DNA from: Rhodospirillaceae bacterium
Lineage (GTDB): Bacteria; Pseudomonadota; Alphaproteobacteria; Micavibrionales; UBA2020
Direction of reading: 5' to 3'
DNA length: 11,570 nucleotides
NCBI GenBank assembly: GCA_003524565.1
Contig: DQGU01000152.1
Span: 1 to 11,570 of the forward strand
Below are positions 6,530 through 11,570 of the stretch, in pieces. Under the pieces are notes generated by a model. That model had not been told where the DNA came from. It made no database searches and saw only the letters and a program-made list of their open reading frames with translations. A program made the position numbers and the translations under genes. Within the stretch, counting starts at the first letter, position 1, and each line of letters opens with the position of its first letter.

Positions 6530-6874
6530 TCAAAAACTGCTTTTCGGTGCGGAAACTTGCGGCGCTTGGGGGCGTTGTTTGAAATCGGGTTCTTTGAAGT
6601 TGTTGACGGATACGGATGCCGCGACGCCGCCCAGAATGTCCAGCAGCGGGCTGGTGGGTTTGGCTTCGACCTCGACATGCTGGCCTTTGAACATATCGGC
6701 CACGGGGTCGCCCGGTTTCATTTTGTTGCCGTTTTGGTGCATCAGGGGTTGAAAGCCATCGACCTTGAAGCCGCTGTTCGTCAATCCGGCCAAAAGCGAG
6801 CTGCCTTCACGCGCGACGATTTCGCCGCTGCCGCCGGTGATTTCCATGATGTCTTTGCCCGGTGATACGCTCAT
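6530..6874 (-). CDS. Hypothetical protein, 114 aa
   Basis: An open frame from ATG 6874 with AAGGGGA about six bases upstream, ending 25 bases before the terminator shared with the convergent methyltransferase gene. The protein starts MSVSPGKDIMEITGGSGEIV. It is rich in Gly, Ser, Lys and Pro, with a short hydrophobic run LLDILGGVAASVSV (77-90) too weak for a secure membrane helix, and a Pro/Gln/Ser-rich C-terminus. No signal peptide is seen. I do not recognise the family. The start signal, placement and absence of a better frame support it as a real gene. It lies 58 AT-rich bases downstream of another small unknown gene on the same strand. Confidence 0.6.
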   Translation of the reverse strand: MSVSPGKDIMEITGGSGEIVAREGSSLLAGLTNSGFKVDGFQPLMHQNGNKMKPGDPVADMFKGQHVEVEAKPTSPLLDILGGVAASVSVNNFKEPDFKQRPQAPQVSAPKSSF

Positions 6875-6932
6875 CCAAATCCCCTTATCCCGTTTTTATT
6901 ATCTGTGCTTCTTCGTGATATCTTTTTTATAT

Positions 6933-7208
6933 TTATGCGCTGTGGCGATAGGCCACATTGGTTAGGTGTTTGGGCGGGTTGGCGGTGTCCATGACCTCCA
7001 TCAGCCCTATCTCGGTCGTTTGTTTGAGTTTCTGGCAGGCATGGGGGCTGAGCCCCTGTTCGGAGTAAATCAGCGTATCTTCCATCAAAAGGTCGATTGT
7101 ATTCGCGCCGATGCGGAAATGGATGGGGCTGTCTTTGGGCAGCTGCCCGTTCAGCACCATGACCACGTTGCCGGTCGCCCCGAATATAATCATGCTTTCT
7201 GAAATCAT
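6933..7208 (-). CDS. Hypothetical protein, 91 aa
   Basis: An open frame from ATG 7208 with AGGA about eight bases upstream. The protein begins MISESMIIFGATGNVVMVLN and has alternating hydrophobic strands in the first 45 residues (VVMVLNGQ, IHFRIGANTIDLLMEDTLIY) followed by a more helical, Cys/Lys/Gln-containing half. It looks soluble and small. No recognised family. A weak promoter-like pair lies upstream on the minus strand (ATCACA at 7258-7253, 17 bases, GATAAT at 7235-7230). It may share transcription with the hypothetical gene downstream of it. Confidence 0.58.
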   Translation of the reverse strand: MISESMIIFGATGNVVMVLNGQLPKDSPIHFRIGANTIDLLMEDTLIYSEQGLSPHACQKLKQTTEIGLMEVMDTANPPKHLTNVAYRHSA

Positions 7209-7331
7209 GCCGCTATTCCTGCCGTCTGCATTATCACGCCGTTTTGGTCTAATGTGATTTTATGCAAAAAAGATGAACGGAAGGTTAACGCTGCGCGAAT
7301 AACCCCGCCTCGGCGGAATAAGCCTTGAATA

Positions 7332-7655
7332 TCAAGCGATAGTGATGCGGAACAGGCGCTTGTCGGCTGTGGGGTCGTTGGGGACGAACGGGCGGCTGTA
7401 GGTCGCTTCGATTTCAATCGTCTGGCCGCTTTGCTGGCCGGCCTGATAGACCAGCTCCTCAATCGCCTGCCCGCCGCAGACGAATTCGCCCGGCTCTTCC
7501 TGATGCTTGTATTCCTGCGAAATCAGGCTGGCGGCGCCTGCTTTCAGGCGGATATCCCAGAGGTAGCCCGTCGTGGAGTCCGCTTCCAGCTCGATGCGGA
7601 AGCGCTCGCCCTTTTCAACGGTCGCGGTATTGAAAGCCTTGGTCAGGGTTTTCAT
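7332..7655 (-). CDS. Chagasin-like cysteine-protease inhibitor (MEROPS I42)
   Basis: A 107-residue protein whose three inhibitory-loop signatures match the chagasin/ICP family in order. These are DSTTGYLW (26-33, the NPTTGY-type loop), a GG-containing loop VCGGQAIEELVY (59-70) and YSRPF (86-90, the RPW/F loop). The spacing and about 110-residue length fit the beta-sandwich fold. Family members bind papain-like cysteine proteases tightly and reversibly. Many bacterial members I know of are exported or lipoproteins; this one starts MKTLTKAFNTATVEKGERFR with no signal peptide, suggesting a cytoplasmic place. The wedge-like second loop departs from the usual GxGG, so activity is uncertain. ATG 7655 has GAGG seven bases upstream. 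A 13-base palindrome, CTTGAATATCAAG, overlaps its stop region. Confidence 0.75.
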   Translation of the reverse strand: MKTLTKAFNTATVEKGERFRIELEADSTTGYLWDIRLKAGAASLISQEYKHQEEPGEFVCGGQAIEELVYQAGQQSGQTIEIEATYSRPFVPNDPTADKRLFRITIA

Positions 7656-7716
7656 GGGGATGCCTCAAAGTTCTGAAAAACGGAATACCCCCATCCTAAA
7701 CCAAAAATCCCCCCTG

Positions 7717-7751
7717 CCAAGCCTTTTTTCACCCGCTGCCAGAGGGCTTGG
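7717..7751. repeat. Inverted repeat in the gap upstream of glyQ
   Basis: CCAAGCC (7717-7723) and GGCTTGG (7745-7751) form a perfect 7-bp stem with a 21-base loop, in the 152-base gap between the inhibitor gene and glyQ. On the plus strand it lies 57 bases before the glyQ start and is not followed by a T-run. It could be a leader structure or an operator, or be chance. I see no confident promoter in this gap. Confidence 0.3.
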
Positions 7752-7807
7752 AAAGATGCAGCGCAGCATGTTAGGTTATAGCCCCATGTTAAACGGCGAA
7801 AAATCAA

Positions 7808-8692
7808 ATGGCAGACAATAAAAAACCGCTCAGCTTTCAAGAACTCATCCTCACCCTGCACCAGTTCTGGTCAGACCAGGGATGCCTTATTCTCCAGCCC
7901 TATGACATGGAGGTGGGCGCGGGTACGTTCCACCCCGCAACGACGCTGCGCGCGCTGGGTAAACAGCCTTGGAATGCGGCCTATGTGCAGCCGTCGCGCC
8001 GCCCCACGGATGGCCGCTATGGCGAGAACCCGAACCGGCTGCAGCACTATTATCAGTTCCAAGTGATCCTGAAGCCGAATCCGCCGAACCTGCAGGAGCT
8101 TTATCTGCAATCGCTCGTGCGCATCGGCATCGACCCGCTGCGGCACGACATCCGCTTCGTTGAAGACGATTGGGAAAACCCGACGGTCGGCGCCTGGGGG
8201 CTCGGCTGGGAAGTGTGGTGTGATGGCATGGAGGTGAGCCAATACACGTACTTCCAACAAGTCGGCGGTCTCGACGTGCGCCCGGTGAGCGGCGAACTCA
8301 CCTACGGGCTCGAGCGCTTGGCGATGTATGTGTTCGGCGTCGACCGCGTGTTCGATCTGCCGTTCAACGATCCGGATAGCGCGACGCCGCTGACCTATGG
8401 CGATGTGTTCCTGGAAAACGAGAAGCAACAATCGCGCTTCAATTTTGAACTGAGTGACGCCGAACAAAATTTGCGCTGGTTCACGGATGCGGAAACGACG
8501 GCCAAACGCTTGCTCGAAGCCGGCGCTGTGCTGCCGGCGTTCGATTACACGTTGAAGGCCTCGCACCTGTTCAACCTGCTTGATGCGCGCGGCGTCGTCA
8601 GCCCGACGGAACGCCAAAGCTTCATCGCAAGGGTGCGTGATCTGGCCAAGGGGTGTGCGGCGCAGTGGGAAGCCATGGAGCTGGCGCGCTAA
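7808..8692 (+). CDS. glyQ: Glycyl-tRNA synthetase alpha subunit
   Basis: A 294-residue class II catalytic subunit that activates glycine with ATP and charges tRNA-Gly as an alpha2-beta2 enzyme. The opening SFQELILTLHQFWSDQGCL and LQPYDMEVGAGTFHP (29-43), the motif 2 area QPSRRPTDGRYGENPNRLQ (61-79), GAWGLGWEVWCDGMEV (128-143) and the motif 3 helix ELTYGLERLAMY (163-174) are all typical. Full length. The Shine-Dalgarno is weak (GGCGA); ATG 7808 gives the family's normal N-terminus. It overlaps glyS by one base (TAATG). Base use changes within the gene. Its first part resembles the left neighbours, whereas from 8065 onward GATC sites appear and codons shift to the glyS style. It may therefore be a hybrid of two related glyQ sequences, although the protein itself is intact. 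Confidence 0.97.
   Translation: MADNKKPLSFQELILTLHQFWSDQGCLILQPYDMEVGAGTFHPATTLRALGKQPWNAAYVQPSRRPTDGRYGENPNRLQHYYQFQVILKPNPPNLQELYLQSLVRIGIDPLRHDIRFVEDDWENPTVGAWGLGWEVWCDGMEVSQYTYFQQVGGLDVRPVSGELTYGLERLAMYVFGVDRVFDLPFNDPDSATPLTYGDVFLENEKQQSRFNFELSDAEQNLRWFTDAETTAKRLLEAGAVLPAFDYTLKASHLFNLLDARGVVSPTERQSFIARVRDLAKGCAAQWEAMELAR
8000..8354. other. Candidate junction between two genomic backgrounds inside glyQ
   Basis: No GATC is seen anywhere in 1-8064; the first is at 8065, the next at 8354 and 8369, and they are frequent afterwards (33 in total to the window end). The codon style changes from mixed AAA/AAG and moderate GC to AAG- and GCG-rich over the same interval. The most conserved protein block of glyQ (GAWGLGWEVWCDGMEV, about 8189-8236) lies within it and would be a natural crossover or misassembly point. 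The exact breakpoint cannot be placed by eye. Confidence 0.55.
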
Positions 8693-10791
8693 TGCCCCAA
8701 CTCCTCATCGAATTCTTCAGCGAGGAAATTCCGGCGCGGATGCAGAAGCGCGCGGAGGAGGATCTTGCGCGCGCGTTCAATGAAAAGCTCAAGGCGCACG
8801 GGCTTGAGCCCAAAGCGATCAAGACATTCTCATCGCCGCGCCGGATTGGCCTCGTGATCGACGATATGCCGGGCAAAGCGGCGGACGTGAATGAAGAGAA
8901 GAAGGGCCCTCGTGTCGGCGCGCCGGATCAGGCGGTGCAGGGCTTCCTGAAAAGCGCGGGGCTCAGCTCCATCGATCAAGCCGAGATCGTCGAAGATAAG
9001 AAAGGCGCGTTCTACGTCGCGCGTATCGAGCGCGCGGGGCGCGCGACGGCGGCGATCGTGCAGGAGATCGCGCCCGAGATCGTGCGCGCGTTTCCGTGGC
9101 CGAAATCGATGCGCTCGGGGTCGAGCGATCTGCAATGGGTGCGCCCGCTGCACAATGTGCTGTGCCTGTTCGATGGCGCGCCGGTGAAGATCGAGATCGA
9201 GGGCGTTGGCTCGAAGCCGGAAACGCACGGCCACCGCTTCCATGCGCCGGAGGCGATCAAGCCGAAGGATTTCGCGGACTATTCCGCGAAGCTGCGCGCC
9301 TCGAAGGTGCTGATCGATCGCGAAGAGCGGAAGAGCATCATTCTCGAAGCGGCGAAGAAGCTGTGCGCGGAGAAGAAGCTTGAGCTGGTCGAAGACGCTG
9401 GCTTGCTTGAGGAGGTCGCGGGCCTCGTCGAGTGGCCGGTGACGTTGCTGGGCGATATGGACCCTGCGTTCCTCGATTTGCCGGGGGAGGTGATCCGCCT
9501 CTCCATGCGCACGCATCAGAAATATTCCGCGGTGCGCGATCCGAAGACGCAAAAGCTCGCGCCGCATTTCATCACGGTGGCGAACGTCGAAGCGAAGGAT
9601 GGCGGCAAGGCCATCGCCGCCGGCAACGCGCGCGTCCTGAGTGCGCGCCTCAACGACGCGCGCTTCTTCTGGGATGTGGATCGCAAGACGAAGCTCTTCA
9701 CCGAAGAGCGGCGCGACAAGCTGAAGAAGATTGTCTTCCACCAGAAGCTCGGCAGCGTGTGGGATAAGGTCGAGCGCGTGAAGGCGCTGGCGGTGGAGCT
9801 GTGCGCGGTGACGGGCGCAGACGCCGCGCTTGTGGCGCGCGCGGCTGAACTCGCGAAGATGGATTTGGTGACGGAAACCGTCGGCGAATTCCCCGAACTG
9901 CAAGGCCAGATCGGGCGCCAGCTCGCGGCGTTCGATGGCGAGCCGGAAAGCGTCGCGATCGCCGTGGAAGATCACTACCGTCCGCTTGGGCCAAATGATC
10001 GCGTGCCGAAAGACACAGTCGCCGTGACGTTGGCGTTAGCGGATAAGTTGGACACGCTAGCTGCGTTTTGGAAGATTGATGAGAAGCCGACCGGCTCTAG
10101 CGATCCTTATGCGCTGCGTCGTGCCGCTTTAGGGGCTGTACGGATTGTCGTGGCCAACGAGAAAACGGTCAATCTCCACTACGTGCTGGATCGCCATCTT
10201 GAGACGCAATTTGGGTTGCCAGTTGCGAGTGCCTCGGGGCTGGCTTTGGAGGTCGTCTATTTCATCCATGACCGTCTCCGCGTTCAGTTGCGCGACGCTG
10301 GAAAGCGGCACGACCTTCTTGATGCTGTGCTTGAGAACGCGTCTTCGGCTACGGAATGGCCTCTTACCTTGATTGTCGCGCGCGTCGAAGCGCTCGATGC
10401 ATTCCTGAAAACCGAGGACGGCGCGAATTTGCTCGCGGGCTATAAGCGTGCGGCGAATATTCTCATCGCCGAAGAGAAGAAGGGCAAAGGGCTCAGCGAA
10501 AGCGATCTCGCCGCCGGCCTCGATGCGTCCAAGCTCACCGAGCCAGCCGAAAAATCCCTCCACGCCGCGCTCGAAAGCGCATTGCCGACCGCGCGGTCGG
10601 CTGTGGAGAAGGAGGATTTCGCCGGCGCGATGAAAGCGCTCTCCGCGCTTCGCGCGCCGGTGGACGCGTTCTTCGAAAAAGTCCTCGTCAATGCCGAGGA
10701 ACCTTTGCTGCGCCGCAATAGACTTTTGCTGCTCTCTCGGTTACGCGAAGCGCTGTCTCAGGTCGCGGATTTCTCCAAGATCGAAGGCTGA
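8692..10791 (+). CDS. glyS: Glycyl-tRNA synthetase beta subunit
   Basis: A 699-residue partner of GlyQ that supplies tRNA binding, including a C-terminal anticodon-recognition region. The opening LLIEFFSEEIPARMQ, then FPWPKSMRSG and WVRPLHNVLCLFDG (135-162), THGHRFH (178-184), RLSMRTHQKYSAVRD (269-283) and GNARVLSARLNDARFFWD (311-328) follow family order. An HD-like segment KIVFHQKLGSVWDK comes next and a helical DALR-type tail ends the protein. An in-frame GTG lies 13 codons earlier, but ATG 8692, overlapping the glyQ stop as TAATG, gives the conserved start. Lys is mostly AAG and GC is high. About 10015-10380 is locally different (TTA, CTA, CTT and AGT codons, lower GC). The length is normal. 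The stop TGA is followed directly by a palindrome cluster. Confidence 0.97.
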   Translation: MPQLLIEFFSEEIPARMQKRAEEDLARAFNEKLKAHGLEPKAIKTFSSPRRIGLVIDDMPGKAADVNEEKKGPRVGAPDQAVQGFLKSAGLSSIDQAEIVEDKKGAFYVARIERAGRATAAIVQEIAPEIVRAFPWPKSMRSGSSDLQWVRPLHNVLCLFDGAPVKIEIEGVGSKPETHGHRFHAPEAIKPKDFADYSAKLRASKVLIDREERKSIILEAAKKLCAEKKLELVEDAGLLEEVAGLVEWPVTLLGDMDPAFLDLPGEVIRLSMRTHQKYSAVRDPKTQKLAPHFITVANVEAKDGGKAIAAGNARVLSARLNDARFFWDVDRKTKLFTEERRDKLKKIVFHQKLGSVWDKVERVKALAVELCAVTGADAALVARAAELAKMDLVTETVGEFPELQGQIGRQLAAFDGEPESVAIAVEDHYRPLGPNDRVPKDTVAVTLALADKLDTLAAFWKIDEKPTGSSDPYALRRAALGAVRIVVANEKTVNLHYVLDRHLETQFGLPVASASGLALEVVYFIHDRLRVQLRDAGKRHDLLDAVLENASSATEWPLTLIVARVEALDAFLKTEDGANLLAGYKRAANILIAEEKKGKGLSESDLAAGLDASKLTEPAEKSLHAALESALPTARSAVEKEDFAGAMKALSALRAPVDAFFEKVLVNAEEPLLRRNRLLLLSRLREALSQVADFSKIEG

Positions 10792-10792
10792 A

Positions 10793-10950
10793 CCACCTCC
10801 TCCTCGATGGAGGAGGTGGCCGCGAAGCGGCCGGAGGAGGTGCGCCCTCGGTGCTGACGAGCAAGCCTATGATGGCTCACTCTTCAACACCATTGGCCTC
10901 ACCTCCTCAGTCATCGCTTCGCGATGACAGCTCCTCCATCGAGGAGGAGC
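10793..10950. repeat. Cluster of nested GC-rich palindromes (REP-like element) between glyS and ppdK
   Basis: Four hairpins fill most of the 177-base gap. The first is CCACCTCCTCC (10793-10803) with GGAGGAGGTGG (10809-10819), loop TCGAT. The second is GGCCGC (10818-10823) with GCGGCC (10827-10832), loop GAA. The third is GTCATCGC (10910-10917) with GCGATGAC (10921-10928), loop TTC. The fourth is GCTCCTCC (10930-10937) with GGAGGAGC (10943-10950), loop ATCGA. The first and last are inverted copies of each other in their core, and GAGGAGGTG (10834-10842) can also pair with CACCTCCTC (10900-10908). The whole therefore looks like a small mobile or repetitive extragenic palindromic unit with inverted ends. 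The first hairpin may also end glyS transcripts, but no T-run follows it. Nothing similar is seen left of glyQ. Confidence 0.8.
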
Positions 10951-10968
10951 GAAAGCGAGCGAGTGACG

Positions 10969-11570
10969 ATGGCGAAGCAGTGGGTTTACGGGTTCGGCGG
11001 CGGCGAGAGCGGGGGCGATAGCTCCATGAAGGCGCTGCTCGGCGGCAAGGGCGCGAACCTCGCGGAGATGTCGCGCCTTGGGCTGCCGGTGCCGCCTGGC
11101 TTTACGCTCACGACTGAAGTCTGCACGGCATTTTACGCCAACAAGCGCGCATATCCCCCTGAGCTTGCGGGCCAAGTCGAAGCCGCACTTGCGTCGCTTG
11201 AAGCGAAGACCGCCAAAAAATTCGGCGATCCCGCCAATCCGCTGCTCGTCTCCGTGCGTTCAGGCGCGCGCGCCTCGATGCCGGGCATGATGGATACGGT
11301 GCTGAACCTTGGCCTGAACGACGAGACCGTCGAAGGCCTCGCCAAGCTCTCCGGCGATGCGCGCTTTGCGTACGACAGCTATCGCCGCTTCATTCAGATG
11401 TATTCGAATGTCGTGCTGGAGCTGGAGCACGGCGCCTTTGAGGAAGACCTGGGCGCCCACAAGGATTTCCAGGGCTATCGCTCCGATGTGGAAATGCAGG
11501 CTGACGATTGAAAAGAGATCGTCGGCAAGTTCAAAAAGATCGTTCAGCGCGAAAGCGGCAAGCCGTTTCC
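10969..11570 (+). pseudogene. ppdK: Pyruvate phosphate dikinase, 5' part, interrupted by an in-frame TGA; runs off window
   Basis: From ATG 10969 the frame gives the N-terminal ATP-grasp domain of pyruvate phosphate dikinase, which interconverts pyruvate, ATP and phosphate with PEP, AMP and pyrophosphate. Visible blocks are WVYGFGGG (5-12), LLGGKGANLAEM (23-34), LPVPPGFTLTTEVC (39-52), KFGDPANPLLVSVRSGAR (84-101), SMPGMMDTVLNLGLND (103-118) and FAYDSYRRFIQMY (133-145). After residue 180 (MQADD) there is TGA at 11509-11511. The same frame then continues with clear homology (KEIVGKFKKIVQRESGKPF) to the window end. Family members, as I recall them, have Trp at this place (ADDWK), so TGG to TGA is the simplest explanation. 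It is either a real nonsense mutation or a base-call error. A start at 10924 is possible in frame but lies in the repeat. The Shine-Dalgarno is weak. Confidence 0.85.

Noticed and set aside
7305..7318. CCGCC/GGCGG hairpin as terminator of the inhibitor gene
   Set aside because: The stem is at most four to five base pairs with a tiny loop and no T-run after it on the minus strand.
7656..7807. T-box riboswitch controlling glyQS
   Set aside because: No T-box sequence, specifier loop or antiterminator is recognisable, and T-boxes on glyQS are mainly a Gram-positive feature.
8830..9975. Minus-strand open frame (381 codons) opposite glyS
   Set aside because: It is antisense to well-conserved GlyS, with an Arg/His/Leu-rich composition typical of a shadow frame.
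10793..10950. CRISPR array
   Set aside because: The repeats are palindromes of different length and sequence, with no regular spacing or direct repeats of constant size.
11509..11511. TGA read as Trp (alternative genetic code) or selenocysteine
   Set aside because: TGA ends several complete genes in the window at natural family C-termini, Trp elsewhere is TGG, and no SECIS-like hairpin or catalytic context for selenocysteine is seen.

Overview
The window reads as an alphaproteobacterial chromosome segment. The gene order ispB / DUF2007 / N6-methyltransferase / (small genes) / glyQ / glyS / ppdK matches, from memory, an arrangement common in that class, where a signal-peptidase-like S49 peptidase often sits just before glyQ. 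No S49 gene is present here. The standard genetic code applies (TGA ends several genes). No database search was possible, so the lineage below class level is not determined.

Left part (1-3060, minus strand): an operon-like run of a nicotianamine synthase/CntL-like enzyme, a DapE-like M20 deacylase/peptidase, a GNAT acetyltransferase and a partial unknown protein cut by the window edge. Genes overlap or lie close together. Upstream of the first gene are a strong sigma-70-type promoter and a good Fur-box match on the predicted transcription start. This looks like an iron-regulated, possibly metallophore-related operon and is the best candidate for an undescribed system.

Middle (3177-7655): a divergent aldo/keto reductase, tRNA-Pro(CGG), a long-chain polyprenyl diphosphate synthase (quinone side chain), a DUF2007 protein translationally coupled to a TrmN6-like methyltransferase, a textbook terminator, and three small minus-strand genes. 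Two of these are unknown; the third is a chagasin-like (I42) cysteine-protease inhibitor without a signal peptide.

Right part (7808-11570, plus strand): glyQ and glyS, the two subunits of glycyl-tRNA synthetase with a TAATG overlap, then a cluster of GC-rich nested palindromes, then the 5' part of ppdK. ppdK carries an in-frame TGA where the family normally has Trp.

The most striking whole-window signal is compositional. By eye, the tetranucleotide GATC is absent from 1-8064 and occurs 33 times in 8065-11570. Codon style and intergenic repeats change at the same place, inside the conserved 5' half of glyQ. The two sides therefore look like two different genomic backgrounds joined within glyQ, either by a metagenome assembly chimera or by homologous replacement. 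The left-side genome appears to avoid GATC.
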